The notes under the pieces: generated by a model
Told to the model about the DNA's origin: nothing
What the model saw: only the letters and a program-made list of their open reading frames with translations
Databases searched by the model: none
Position numbers and translations under genes: made by a program
Origin: Betaproteobacteria bacterium
GTDB lineage: Bacteria > Pseudomonadota > Gammaproteobacteria > Burkholderiales > Thiobacillaceae
Length of the DNA stretch: 64,000 nt
Direction of reading: 5' to 3'
Assembly: GCA_016219425.1 (NCBI GenBank)
Contig: JACRNB010000002.1
Location: forward strand, 62,001 to 126,000
Shown: positions 41,304 to 50,648 of the stretch, piece by piece
Position numbering within the stretch: position 1 is the stretch's first letter
Layout of the letters: each line of letters begins with the position of its first letter

Positions 41304-41864
41304 ATGCTGCTCGATACCTTCGAAACCCAAGGCCTGCTCTACAACAGCAACTTCAAGGAGGGCGCCGGGGCGGGCCTCCAGGCCTATCGCGGCGATCTGG
41401 TCCTGATCGAGGGCGAGATCGCCGACAACCTGGGACGGCGCAAACCTCCCGTCGCCACCCTGGTGGGGGCGGTGTTGCTGGCGGATGAGACCCATCTGAA
41501 ATTCCTGGCCGGCTCCCTGGATGACATCGCCCACCTCACCCCCCTGGTGGAGAAGTACGGCGCTGCCTGCACCCCCGGCATGAGCGCACTGCTCTATGTG
41601 GTCAACATCGACAAGCCCATGCAGGTAGAGGCCGGCGGCATCCTGTTCGTGCTGTTGCCTTTGTCCGACGGCCTGATATGGAACGAGCTGGTGGATGAAC
41701 TGCGCCTTGAGAAGGGCGATTTCAAGGGCCAGTCCAGCGGCGGCAAGGTGGTCACGGTCTATCAGGCCTATCGGGATTACCGCCCCAAGTACGAAACCGT
41801 GACCCAGGAAGTTGCCGGCAGCCGCGCCAACGGCGCCAGGCGCGCCATCCACGGGGCGGTGTGA
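41304..41864 (+). CDS. Uncharacterised protein, 186 residues
   Basis: I do not recognise this protein. It begins MLLDTFETQGLLYNSNFKEG, has no signal peptide or membrane segment, and is likely a compact alpha/beta protein. The ATG at 41304 has AGAGGA upstream. It is 31 bases before a SagB-type nitroreductase and probably shares its transcript, so it may assist or supply that enzyme; that is inference. Confidence 0.65.
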   Translation: MLLDTFETQGLLYNSNFKEGAGAGLQAYRGDLVLIEGEIADNLGRRKPPVATLVGAVLLADETHLKFLAGSLDDIAHLTPLVEKYGAACTPGMSALLYVVNIDKPMQVEAGGILFVLLPLSDGLIWNELVDELRLEKGDFKGQSSGGKVVTVYQAYRDYRPKYETVTQEVAGSRANGARRAIHGAV

Positions 41865-41895
41865 ACATGCAGAAGGCGCGTGGTAAGAAGCGGGC

Positions 41896-43449
41896 ATGAC
41901 TCTCGACTCCGCCGCCGTCCTCCGCGCCTACCATCTGCGCACCAAGCACCGCCACGAGCGCTACGCAGACGGCCCCGGCAGCCTGGATTGGGACGCCCAG
42001 CCGGACCCCTTCCGCACCTGGAAGGGCACGCGTTGGTACAGCCTGCCGCGGCGCACCCCGGAGCGGGATATTCCCTGGTCCGCCCTGGCCGCCCCGCGCG
42101 CGCCGGAGCCGTTCAACACGGACAACCTGAGCGCCTTTCTGCGTCTGTCCGTGGCCATCACCGCCTGGAAGGAATACGGCGGCAACCGCTGGGCGCTGCG
42201 GGCGCATCCATCCTCCGGCAACCTGCATCCCACGGAGACCTGGATCGTCGCCTACTGGGTGGAAGGTCTGGCGGACGGGCTGTATCACTACCAGTGCCGT
42301 GACCACACCGTGGAATGGCGCGCCAGCGCACTGGAGGCTTCGGATCAGCCGGGGCTATGGCTGGGGTTCACCTCCATCCCCTGGCGCGAGGCCTGGAAGT
42401 ACGGCGAGCGGGCCTTTCGCTACTGTCAGTTGGACATGGGCCATGTCCTCGCCGCCGTGGCTCACGCCGCCGCCCTGTTCGGCTGGCGCGCGCGTCTGGT
42501 GGACCTTTCCCACGAGGCCCTGGCCCATTGTCTGGGCGCGGATCGGGCCGAGGATTACGCAGGGGTGGAGGCGGAAGAGGCCGAAGTCATGGTCGCCCTG
42601 AAGGCGGGGGAGGGGATGGAGATGCCGCCCCTGGAGTGGGACGAATGGAGCGGCCTTCCCAGCCTGCTGGACCCGAAGCCCATGTACGAGTGGCCGGTGA
42701 TCGAGGCGGTGGCGGCGGCCACGCGCGGCCCTCTGCCGGAGGAAGCGGCTGACTTCCCTTCCCTGGAGGGAGGGGAGAGAGAGGGCGATTCCACTCTCCC
42801 CGCCAGCCAGGTTCTCCTCCGGCGTCGCAGCGCCCAGGCCTTTGATGGGCGCACCACCCTGCCCCTGGACGTGTTTCGCCGCGTGCTTGCCAGCCTGCTG
42901 CCCCGCGCAGATTCCCCGGTCTGGCGCATGTGGAAGGCCGCGCCCAGTGTGCATCCGGCCTTGCTGGTGCATCGGGTGGAGGGTCTGGAGCCCGGCCTCT
43001 ACCTGCTGCCCCGCTCCGAGGCGGGACTGACCGGCCTGGGGCCGGCCCTGCGAGCGGAATTCGAGTGGACCCCCGCCGATCCGGAACTGCCTCTCTACCG
43101 CCTGGTTTCCGCCCGCGCTGAACGCACCGCTCGCAGCGTGTCCTGCCACCAGGACATCGCCGCCCAGAGCGCCTTCACCCTGATGTTCATCGCCGAATTT
43201 GACGGCCCTCTGGCCGAAAACCCCGCCGCCTACCGTCACCTGCACTGGGAAGCGGGGATGCTGGGCCACTGCGCCACCCTGGAGGCGGAGGCCGCAGGGT
43301 GGCGCGGCACCGGCATCGGCTGCTTTTTTGACGATGCGGTGCATGAACTGCTGGGCCTGACCGACACGCGCTGGCAGGTGCTCTACCACTACGCCATCGG
43401 CATGGCGGTGGACGATGCCCGCCTGCTGACCCTTCCCGCTTACGAGTGA
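41896..43449 (+). CDS. SagB-type double nitroreductase-domain oxidoreductase
   Basis: The 517-residue protein has two nitroreductase-like halves: about 60-230 (RLSVAITAWKEYGGNRWALR, HPSSGNLHP) and about 290-510 (LRRRSAQAFDG and a C-terminal GIGCFFDD). It thus resembles SagB/ThcOx-like FMN dehydrogenases that oxidise azolines to azoles in peptide natural products. No YcaO cyclodehydratase or obvious precursor peptide is adjacent, so stand-alone use is likely. The substrate is unknown. Followed by an ankyrin gene after 6 bases. Confidence 0.8.
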   Translation: MTLDSAAVLRAYHLRTKHRHERYADGPGSLDWDAQPDPFRTWKGTRWYSLPRRTPERDIPWSALAAPRAPEPFNTDNLSAFLRLSVAITAWKEYGGNRWALRAHPSSGNLHPTETWIVAYWVEGLADGLYHYQCRDHTVEWRASALEASDQPGLWLGFTSIPWREAWKYGERAFRYCQLDMGHVLAAVAHAAALFGWRARLVDLSHEALAHCLGADRAEDYAGVEAEEAEVMVALKAGEGMEMPPLEWDEWSGLPSLLDPKPMYEWPVIEAVAAATRGPLPEEAADFPSLEGGEREGDSTLPASQVLLRRRSAQAFDGRTTLPLDVFRRVLASLLPRADSPVWRMWKAAPSVHPALLVHRVEGLEPGLYLLPRSEAGLTGLGPALRAEFEWTPADPELPLYRLVSARAERTARSVSCHQDIAAQSAFTLMFIAEFDGPLAENPAAYRHLHWEAGMLGHCATLEAEAAGWRGTGIGCFFDDAVHELLGLTDTRWQVLYHYAIGMAVDDARLLTLPAYE

Positions 43450-43455
43450 TTGCCC

Positions 43456-43899
43456 ATGACGGACATTGAATTGAAGACCTGGCTGGTCCAGATGGGGTTT
43501 TCCGCCCCCTCCGCGACCATCGCCAACGCCATGACGCCCCTGATGCACGCCGCGCGCCTGGGGGATAGGGATGTGGTGCGCGCTCTGTTGCATCGCGGCG
43601 CCGAGGTGGCGGCGCGCAATGCGGACGGCAACGGCGCTCTCTGGTTCGCCTGTTTTGCGGACTGCGAGGCGTGCGTGGCGGACCTTATCGCCGCCGGTGC
43701 GCCGCTGGACAACCAGAACGTCAACGGCGCCAGCGCCCTGATCTACTGCGCCTCCGCCGGCAAGGCGGCGATGGTGCGGCGGCTGCTGGAGGCCGGGGCC
43801 GATCCGGACCTCAAGACCCTGGACGACTACACCGCACTGGATTCCGCCTCCACCCGCGCTTGCCTGGATTTGCTGCGGCGCAGGGTGCGACCGTCATAG
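43456..43899 (+). CDS. Ankyrin-repeat protein
   Basis: The 147-residue protein contains three to four ankyrin repeats (MTPLMHAARLGDRDVVRALL, GASALIYCASAGKAAMVRRLL). Such proteins mediate protein contacts. The ATG at 43456 lies 6 bases after the SagB-type stop, so it is probably co-transcribed and may be a cofactor-protein or partner scaffold. No catalytic residues seen. Confidence 0.85.
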   Translation: MTDIELKTWLVQMGFSAPSATIANAMTPLMHAARLGDRDVVRALLHRGAEVAARNADGNGALWFACFADCEACVADLIAAGAPLDNQNVNGASALIYCASAGKAAMVRRLLEAGADPDLKTLDDYTALDSASTRACLDLLRRRVRPS

Positions 43900-43945
43900 C
43901 GGCCAAGGCCGACAGCCAGAAAGGTTGCCCGGGCCGCAACCCCAT

Positions 43946-44392
43946 TCAGGCCCGAATCTTCATCACCACCTTGCGGATCATGTCCCCGCTGACCAGCGGC
44001 GCATGGGCATCCTGCGGGAAGAAGACGCAGAACGATCCGGCGGGGGTGCGCAGCCAATTGGAAGGCGCATCGTCGAAAAAGCGCAGGTCTCGCGTCTCGT
44101 CGTACTCCGTGGCGGGTTGCGAACACTCCGCCACCGGCCTCCAGCCCATCTCCTCCAGCCCTTCCAGCACCAGTTGGATGTCGATGTAACGCCGATGGCA
44201 TTCCAGCTTCGCCTCGGCGCGGGAGCGCCCCGTGCGATGGTCCACGATGATGAAGATTTCATCACCCAGGACGGGATGCTTGCCCATCTGGAGCGCGTTC
44301 AAGTCCGTCGTGCGCAAGAACTCGAAGGCGCGCGCAAACAAGGGGTGGAGTGCGGTGTAGCGGTCAGCGTCGGATAGGGGGGAGAGGATCAT
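43946..44392 (-). CDS. YhcH/YjgK/YiaL-family protein (DUF386)
   Basis: The 148-residue cupin-like protein has metal-binding and family segments (GDEIFIIVDH, LECHRRYIDIQLVLEG, FPQDAHAPLV). The family includes EbgC and sialic-acid-related anomerases. The substrate here is unknown; no sugar genes are adjacent. It converges on the ankyrin gene. Confidence 0.88.
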   Translation of the reverse strand: MILSPLSDADRYTALHPLFARAFEFLRTTDLNALQMGKHPVLGDEIFIIVDHRTGRSRAEAKLECHRRYIDIQLVLEGLEEMGWRPVAECSQPATEYDETRDLRFFDDAPSNWLRTPAGSFCVFFPQDAHAPLVSGDMIRKVVMKIRA

Positions 44393-44395
44393 TGG

Positions 44396-44905
44396 TTAGA
44401 GTCCTTGGATGAATTCACGATTATCCCTGTCAACGGCTCCTGTTTTTACTGCGTCTGGTAATGAGGGGTGTATCCCATGGATACGGTTACGCGTGTGTTC
44501 CCCCCTTTGCAAAAGGGGGGCAGGGGGGATTGGCGAGCGATAGCGAGCCTTTGTGGGCACTTGAATCCCTTTCTCAAGGGGGAGGTGCTGTATTGCCAAG
44601 CGTTGCAGGCTTCGCATTCCGGCACGGTGGATTGTCGCCCCCCCATTGCCGCTCAGCGCGGCGCGTTCATCGGCGGTCAGGCCGTACAAAGAAAATGCCG
44701 CCCGGTTGCAGGCATCAAGATCACGCCGGATGGCGGCATCGCGCAACGTCTCACGCATGGCATCCGGCACATCACACCACTGGGGCAAGCGGATACGGCG
44801 CAGATACTGGGCCTGGAAACGCAGGAAACCGCCACGCATTTTTGTGGAATAGGTCGCCACAAACAAACGGCTGATACCGGAAAGTGTCAAGTCCCGCCTG
44901 TTTAA
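44396..44905 (-). pseudogene. C-terminal remnant of an Eco57I/TaqI-like DNA methylase
   Basis: A frame without a proper start reads [34 protein letters not shown], the C-terminal specificity region of Eco57I-type methylase-restriction proteins. The upstream catalytic domain is missing and the frame runs into the end of the DUF2442 gene. A CCCCTTTG..AAAGGGG repeat (44499-44545) sits in the 3' part. It is a decayed remnant of a restriction-modification gene. Confidence 0.6.
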
Positions 44906-44906
44906 A

Positions 44907-45227
44907 TTAAACGGGGACAGACCACGTTTTATTCTCACCAACTTCATCGTGAACCCATTCCGGGTCTAAATCAGCGCCATTTGGCCAAGTGAGCACCCCT
45001 AGTTCAAGGCATACCCGACTGAATAATTGCTCGTCTTTGAGTTCGGAATACATGCCTGCCCGTTCACTGTTGACTAACAGTGACATATCCACAATGCCAC
45101 TCGTGCCGTCGTTGCAGGTAACTGACAGCCGATAGCCGGGCAGCACATTGACGGCATTGATCCGCCAGGGAGCAGCCGGTGTCACTCCAGTGGTTCGATG
45201 GTCTTGGGTGGTTGTCTTGATTGACAT
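44907..45227 (-). CDS. DUF2442-family protein
   Basis: The 106-residue protein matches DUF2442 ([30 protein letters not shown]). The ATG at 45227 (MSIKTT) is chosen over an upstream in-frame site. It overlaps the DUF4160 gene by 46 bases. DUF4160 and DUF2442 genes are often paired and behave like a small two-gene unit, possibly toxin-antitoxin; the function is not known. Confidence 0.82.
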   Translation of the reverse strand: MSIKTTTQDHRTTGVTPAAPWRINAVNVLPGYRLSVTCNDGTSGIVDMSLLVNSERAGMYSELKDEQLFSRVCLELGVLTWPNGADLDPEWVHDEVGENKTWSVPV

Positions 45228-45442
45228 AGGTTCCAGTCCTCCATCAGTTCGGGTCGGTGTTGGGCCGCCCATTCCAGTACCAACGCCTGTGCGCGTTTTG
45301 GCAGGCGTCCCTTGATGACTTCCAGGGTTCGGATGTCGATCTGGACTTCATGTTCGCCATACATCGCATGAAAGTGGGGTGGCGCATGCTCGCGCCAGAA
45401 CATCTGGATGATGATCCCGAAGAACTGGCTGATAGTTGGCAT
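45182..45442 (-). CDS. DUF4160-family protein
   Basis: The 86-residue protein begins MPTISQFFGIIIQMFWREH and matches DUF4160 (HAPPHFHAMYGEHEVQI). It precedes and overlaps the DUF2442 gene. No function is established. Confidence 0.88.
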   Translation of the reverse strand: MPTISQFFGIIIQMFWREHAPPHFHAMYGEHEVQIDIRTLEVIKGRLPKRAQALVLEWAAQHRPELMEDWNLCQSRQPPKTIEPLE

Positions 45443-45466
45443 GCGTTCCCTCCCGTTTCACCAATC

Positions 45467-47131
45467 TTACCGGCTGATCGGCTTGTACCGAATCCGCTTC
45501 GGCTTCGCCCCTTCCTCGCCCAGTCGGCGCTTCTTGTCCGCTTCGTATTCCTGGTAGTTGCCGGCGAAGAATTCCCAGTGGGAGTTGCCTTCGCAGGCGA
45601 GGATGTGGGTGGCGATGCGGTCCAGGAACCAGCGGTCGTGGCTGATCACCAGGATGCAGCCGGCGAATTCCAGCAGCGCATCTTCCAGGGCGCGCAGGGT
45701 TTCCACGTCCAGGTCGTTGGAGGGTTCGTCCAGCAGCAGCACGTTGCCGCCCTGGATCAGGGTCTTGGCCAGGTGCAGGCGGCCCCGCTCGCCGCCGGAG
45801 AGGTTGCCGACCTGCTTGCCCTGGTCGCCGCCCCTGAAGTTGAAGCGGCCCAGGTAGGCGCGGCTGGGCATCTCGAAGCGGCCCACGGTGAGGATGTCCG
45901 CGCCTTCGGCCACGGCGTCGAACACGGTCTTGTCGTCGGGCAGGCCTTCGCGGCTCTGGTCCACGGAGGAGACCTTTACGGTGGGGCCGATGTCGATGCC
46001 GCCGGCGTCCGGCTGGTCCTTGCCCTGGATCATGCGGAACAGGGTGGATTTGCCCGCGCCGTTGGGGCCGATGATGCCGACGATGGCGCCGGGGGGCACC
46101 GAGAAGCTGAGGTTGTCGATCAGCAGGCGCTCGCCGAAGGCCTTGGACACGCCGTTGAATTCGATCACCTTGTCGCCCAGCCGCTCACCCGGCGGGATGA
46201 AGATCTCCTGGGTCTCGTTGCGCTTCTGGTATTCAAAGCTGTTCATCTCCTCGAAGCGGGCGAGGCGGGCCTTGGTCTTGGCCTGGCGCGCCTTGGGGTT
46301 CTGGCGCACCCATTCCAGTTCCTGCTTCATCGCCTTCATGTGGGCGTCCACCTGCTTGTTTTCGGTCTCCAGGCGCGCCTCCTTCTGTTCCAGCCAGCTG
46401 GAATAGTTGCCCTTCCAGGGGATGCCGTGGCCGCGGTCGAGTTCAAGAATCCACTCGGCGGCGTTGTCGAGGAAGTAGCGGTCGTGGGTGACCGCCACCA
46501 CGGTGCCGGGGAAGCGGGTGAGGAACTGTTCCAGCCATTCCACCGACTCGGCGTCCAGGTGGTTGGTGGGTTCGTCCAGCAGCAGCATGTCCGGCTTGGA
46601 CAGGAGCAGCTTGCACAGGGCGACGCGGCGCTTTTCGCCGCCGGAAAGGTTCTGGATGACCGCATCCCAGGCGGGCAGGCCCAGGGCGTCGGCGGCGATC
46701 TCCAACTGGGTCTCGGCGTCGTTGCCGGAGGCGGCGATGATGGCCTCCAGGCGCGCCTGTTCCTCCGCCAGTTGGTCGAAGTCCGCATCCGGCTCGGCGT
46801 AGGCGGCGTAGACCTCTTCCAGCTTCTGGCGCGCCTGCATCACCTCGCCCAGGCCGGCTTCGACCTCCTCGCGCACGGTCTTGGCCGGGTCGAGCTGGGG
46901 TTCCTGGGGCAGGTAGCCGATGGAGACGCCGGCCAGGTGCTGCACCTCGCCGTCATATTCCTTGTCGGCGTTGGCCATGATGCGCAGCACGGTGGATTTG
47001 CCGGAGCCGTTCAGGCCCAGCAGGCCGATCTTGGCGCCGGGAAAGAAGGACAGGGAGATGTCCTTGATGATCTGGCGTTTGGGGGGAACGATCTTGCTCA
47101 CGCGGAGCATGGACATTACGTATTGGGCCAT
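45467..47131 (-). CDS. ettA: Energy-dependent translational throttle protein EttA (ABC-F)
   Basis: The 554-residue protein has two ABC domains with Walker A motifs GLNGSGKST and GPNGAGKST and signatures LSGGEKRR and LSGGERGR. A linker between the two domains contacts the ribosomal E site. It is an ABC-F factor acting on the ribosome, not a transporter. Divergent from ispD by about 150 bases. Confidence 0.96.
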   Translation of the reverse strand: MAQYVMSMLRVSKIVPPKRQIIKDISLSFFPGAKIGLLGLNGSGKSTVLRIMANADKEYDGEVQHLAGVSIGYLPQEPQLDPAKTVREEVEAGLGEVMQARQKLEEVYAAYAEPDADFDQLAEEQARLEAIIAASGNDAETQLEIAADALGLPAWDAVIQNLSGGEKRRVALCKLLLSKPDMLLLDEPTNHLDAESVEWLEQFLTRFPGTVVAVTHDRYFLDNAAEWILELDRGHGIPWKGNYSSWLEQKEARLETENKQVDAHMKAMKQELEWVRQNPKARQAKTKARLARFEEMNSFEYQKRNETQEIFIPPGERLGDKVIEFNGVSKAFGERLLIDNLSFSVPPGAIVGIIGPNGAGKSTLFRMIQGKDQPDAGGIDIGPTVKVSSVDQSREGLPDDKTVFDAVAEGADILTVGRFEMPSRAYLGRFNFRGGDQGKQVGNLSGGERGRLHLAKTLIQGGNVLLLDEPSNDLDVETLRALEDALLEFAGCILVISHDRWFLDRIATHILACEGNSHWEFFAGNYQEYEADKKRRLGEEGAKPKRIRYKPISR

Positions 47132-47284
47132 GGCTTGCTGCTGAAAAGTGGGGGCGGGCGGGATTCTAGCTGCGCCACTAGAATTGGTTCGCCTTCCGGG
47201 CGTCTCTCAAAACCCCGGATTTGTCGTTCCCGTGAAAGCGGGTATGACGGGTTATTTGAGGCCCAACTTCCCACGGATACGCCC

Positions 47285-47965
47285 ATGTCCCGCTATTTCG
47301 CCCTTCTCCCCGCCGCCGGCGTTGGCGCCCGCATGGGCGCGGACCAGCCCAAGCAGTACCTGGAACTTCAGGGACATCCCATGCTCTGGCATGCCATCCG
47401 GGCGTTCGACGCCCATCCTGCGATCAGCGCCGTGCAGGTCGTGATCTCGCCAGAAGATGGCTGGTGGGATGCCTATGACTGGAGCGGTTTCTGTCGCCTG
47501 CGCGTGGCGCGGGCGGGGGGGGCGAGTCGGGCTGCCAGCGTGCTGAACGGGTTGTCCGTCATGGATGCGGAGGCGGAGGACTGGGTGCTGGTGCACGACG
47601 CGGCGCGCCCCTGTCTTTCCCGCGCACTGCTCGACAAGTTGCTGGACGAACTCAGCGCCGATCCGGTGGGCGGCATCCTTGCCGCGCCGGTGGCGGATAC
47701 CCTGAAGCGGGCAGGGGAGGGCGGGCGTATTCAGGAAACCGTGTCGCGCGAGCGGCTGTGGGGCGCGCAGACGCCGCAGATGTTCCGTTACGGGGTGCTG
47801 CGTTCGGCCCTGGAGCGGGCGGGTTCCGGGGTGACGGACGAGGCCTCGGCGGTGGAGGCTTTGGGGATGTCGCCGCGACTGGTGGAGAGCGACCGCACCA
47901 ATCTCAAGGTCACCTTTCCCGATGACCTGGCCCTGGCCGACTGGCTGTTGTCGCGGGGTTCCTAA
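47285..47965 (+). CDS. ispD: 2-C-methyl-D-erythritol 4-phosphate cytidylyltransferase
   Basis: The 226-residue enzyme has AAGVGARMGADQPKQYLEL and VHDAARP motifs, the nucleotide-binding and catalytic parts of IspD. It makes CDP-methylerythritol in the non-mevalonate isoprenoid pathway. The last 4 bases overlap the convergent cytochrome gene. IspF, often next, is not here. Confidence 0.95.
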   Translation: MSRYFALLPAAGVGARMGADQPKQYLELQGHPMLWHAIRAFDAHPAISAVQVVISPEDGWWDAYDWSGFCRLRVARAGGASRAASVLNGLSVMDAEAEDWVLVHDAARPCLSRALLDKLLDELSADPVGGILAAPVADTLKRAGEGGRIQETVSRERLWGAQTPQMFRYGVLRSALERAGSGVTDEASAVEALGMSPRLVESDRTNLKVTFPDDLALADWLLSRGS

Positions 47966-48420
47966 CGCTTGTTCCGGCTCTTGCCGGACACCACCTTGAA
48001 CTGGAAGCTGTCGTGGCAGCCGGAGCAATAGGCCATGACTTCCGCCAACTGCGCCTGGGTGTGGGGTGCGTTTTGCTTCTGCTCTGCATCCCGCGCGATG
48101 GTTTCCCAGGTTTCCTTGAGGGCATTGCCCATCTCCATGAACTCCGTGGGCAGGCGGTCGCGCACGCTGGGAGGGATGCGGCTGATCAGGGGGCTCATGG
48201 AGCGGGCCGCTACGGCCACGCCCTTCATGTCGTTGCGCGACAGGGCGGTATGGATATTGAACAGCCCGTGCAACAGGGTGCGCATTTCGTACAGGGTGTT
48301 CTCCCTTTCCTTGGCGCTTACCGGGATGGCGACCCGGTTGTCCGTGCTGGGCAGGCCGTCGGCGGCCCAGGCGGATGTCGTCAATGCCAGCGTCATCAGA
48401 AGTGCTGCGGTCTGTTTCAT
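47962..48420 (-). CDS. Exported c-type cytochrome (class II-like)
   Basis: The 152-residue protein has a signal peptide (LLMTLALTTSAWA), a helical middle and one haem motif CSGCH near the C-terminus, the arrangement of cytochrome c' and related class II cytochromes. GGAG lies 7 bases before the ATG at 48420. Periplasmic electron carrier or gas-binding role; exact role unknown. Confidence 0.85.
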   Translation of the reverse strand: MKQTAALLMTLALTTSAWAADGLPSTDNRVAIPVSAKERENTLYEMRTLLHGLFNIHTALSRNDMKGVAVAARSMSPLISRIPPSVRDRLPTEFMEMGNALKETWETIARDAEQKQNAPHTQAQLAEVMAYCSGCHDSFQFKVVSGKSRNKR

Positions 48421-48485
48421 GTCGTGCTCCATCGCTTTATTTAACTATCGGCATGGGCTGATAGTACTTGGCTTCGACAGCCTTG

Positions 48486-50645
48486 TTACTTCCGCCGGGC
48501 GGTTTCCATGCCGCGCACATGGCCGGCGCGAGCGAGAAAACGCATGAGCTGCGAAATATCCCGCACTTCCACGGTGAATTCCATACGCGCGGTGTCGTGC
48601 TGGGTCAGGGTATTGACGCGGATGGCGTTGATCTTTTCCTGGGCCATGATCTCGGTGATGTCCTTGAGCAGGCCGGAGCGGTCGCGTGCGACGAGTTCGA
48701 TATCCACGCTGAAGATCTGATCCGCATCGCGGCCCCAGGAGGCCTGGAGCAGGCGTCCCTGTTTTTCCGGCGGCAACTGCTCAATGACGAGGCAATCGGC
48801 GCGATGGATGGTGACGCCGTGGCCCTGGGTGGTGTAGCCGACGATGGGGTCCGGCGGGGCGGGCTTGCAGCAGCCGGCCATCTGGGTGAGCAGGCCGGCT
48901 TCTCCCTCCACCAGCACGCCGGACGGGTTGCCCTTGCGCTTGGAAGGATTGACCACCGGCTTTTCCGGCGGCGGCACGAATTCCTCCTGAAGCACCCGGT
49001 CCAGTTGCCCGACCCCGATATCCCCGCGCCCCAGCGCGGCGAACAGGTCTTCCTGATGCGCAAATTTCATGCGCCCGGCGAGTTTTTCCAGGTTGACGTT
49101 GGCCAGATTGAGGCGGTGCAGCGCCCGTTCCAGCAGGGCGCGACCTTCCTGGATGTGGGTATCCAGATCCTGCTGCTTGAACCACTGGCGCACCTTGTTG
49201 CGCGCGCGGCTGGTCTTGAGCACGCCCAGGTGCGGGTTGAGCCAGTCACGGCTGGGTCCGCCCTGTTTGACCGTCAGCACCTCCACGCGCTGGCCGGTCT
49301 TGAGCGCGGTATCGAGCGGCGCCAGGACGCCATCCACCTTGGCCCCGCGACAGCGATGGCCCAACTCGGTATGCACGGCATAGGCGAAGTCGAGCGGCGT
49401 TGCACCGCTGTTCAGGGGCACCACCTTGCCCTGCGGGGTGAGCACGAAGACCTCGTCCTGGAACAGTTCGTTGCGGAAGTGCTGGGCCAGTTCGTGGCTG
49501 TCCGCCAGCTCCTGTTTCCAGTCCAGCAGTTGCCGCAGCCAGGCGATCTTGTCCTGCTGCTCGCCGCCGCCGCCGCCCTCCTTGTAACGCCAGTGCGCGG
49601 CCACGCCCAGTTCCGCCTCCTGATGCATGTCGAAGGTGCGGATCTGCACCTCCAGCGCCTTGCTCTCGGGGCCTTCCACCGCGGTATGCAGGCTCTTGTA
49701 GCCGTTGCCCTTGGGGCGCGAGATGTAGTCGTCGAACTGGCCGGGGATGGGCTGCCACAAGCTATGGACCAGGCCCAGGGCGTGATAGCAATCCTTGATG
49801 TCCGTCACCAGCACACGCACTGCGCGCACGTCATAGACCTCGTCGAAGGAGAGCCGCTTCTTGCGCATCTTGGCCAGGATGCTGGCGATGTGTTTGGGGC
49901 GTCCGGTCAGGGCTGCGCCGTGAATGCCGTCCGCCTCCAGGGCCAGGGAGAGTTGCTTCACCACCTGATCGACATACCACTCCCGGTCCAGACGGCGTTC
50001 CGACAGGCTCTTGGCGATATGGCTGTAGTTCTCCGGCTCCAGGTAGCGGCAGGAAAGGTCTTCCAGCTCCCACTTCAACTGCCATGCGCCGAGACGGTTG
50101 GCGAGGGGGGCGTAGAGCTCGCGCACCTCCCCGGCGATCCGGCGTTTCAGGGAATCCTCCGCCTGCGCCGCCTCGCGCAGGGCCTGGGTGCGCTCCGCCA
50201 GCTTGATGAAGACCACGCGGATATCGTTGGCCATGGCCAGAAGCATCTGGCGCAGCGCCTCGCTCTGATCCCCCTCGGGATTGATCTCCGAGAGCAGGCG
50301 ATCCATGCGCGCCAGCTTGGCAGCCCCTTCCACCAGTGCGGTCAGGGTGGGGCCGAAGCGGGGAATCAGGACATCGCGCCGGATCGCCTTGTCCGGCAGC
50401 CCGCACAGCAGCGCGGCGGCCAGGGTCTCGGGGTCGAAGCGCATGCCGGCCAGGATGGCCGCAGCGCCCAAGGCATGGGTGACGAGGGGAGCGTTGCTGT
50501 CCGCACGGCCATCGTCGGCATGGCGGGCCAGCCATTCGACGGCCCCCGCCAGCACCTTCATCTGGCCCTCCGAATAGCGTTCGCTCAGCCCCTCAAGCCA
50601 GGACTGGGCGCTGCCCGGAGCTTGGGTCAGTGCGTGGGAAACCAC
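48486..50645 (-). CDS. relA: GTP pyrophosphokinase (RelA type)
   Basis: The 719-residue protein has a degenerate HD hydrolase region (AALLCGLPDKA where SpoT has HD..ED), a synthetase domain with YDVRAVRVLV and GYKSLH, then TGS, helical, CC and ACT domains. The degenerate HD region points to the RelA (synthetase only) type that makes (p)ppGpp on stalled ribosomes. Neighbour of bamD on the same strand. Confidence 0.93.
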   Translation of the reverse strand: MVSHALTQAPGSAQSWLEGLSERYSEGQMKVLAGAVEWLARHADDGRADSNAPLVTHALGAAAILAGMRFDPETLAAALLCGLPDKAIRRDVLIPRFGPTLTALVEGAAKLARMDRLLSEINPEGDQSEALRQMLLAMANDIRVVFIKLAERTQALREAAQAEDSLKRRIAGEVRELYAPLANRLGAWQLKWELEDLSCRYLEPENYSHIAKSLSERRLDREWYVDQVVKQLSLALEADGIHGAALTGRPKHIASILAKMRKKRLSFDEVYDVRAVRVLVTDIKDCYHALGLVHSLWQPIPGQFDDYISRPKGNGYKSLHTAVEGPESKALEVQIRTFDMHQEAELGVAAHWRYKEGGGGGEQQDKIAWLRQLLDWKQELADSHELAQHFRNELFQDEVFVLTPQGKVVPLNSGATPLDFAYAVHTELGHRCRGAKVDGVLAPLDTALKTGQRVEVLTVKQGGPSRDWLNPHLGVLKTSRARNKVRQWFKQQDLDTHIQEGRALLERALHRLNLANVNLEKLAGRMKFAHQEDLFAALGRGDIGVGQLDRVLQEEFVPPPEKPVVNPSKRKGNPSGVLVEGEAGLLTQMAGCCKPAPPDPIVGYTTQGHGVTIHRADCLVIEQLPPEKQGRLLQASWGRDADQIFSVDIELVARDRSGLLKDITEIMAQEKINAIRVNTLTQHDTARMEFTVEVRDISQLMRFLARAGHVRGMETARRK

Positions 50646-50648
50646 GCC

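Noticed and set aside
45257-47284. In-frame 5' extension of ispD of nearly 680 codons
   Set aside because: It is antisense to ettA; the IspD fold starts at 47285.
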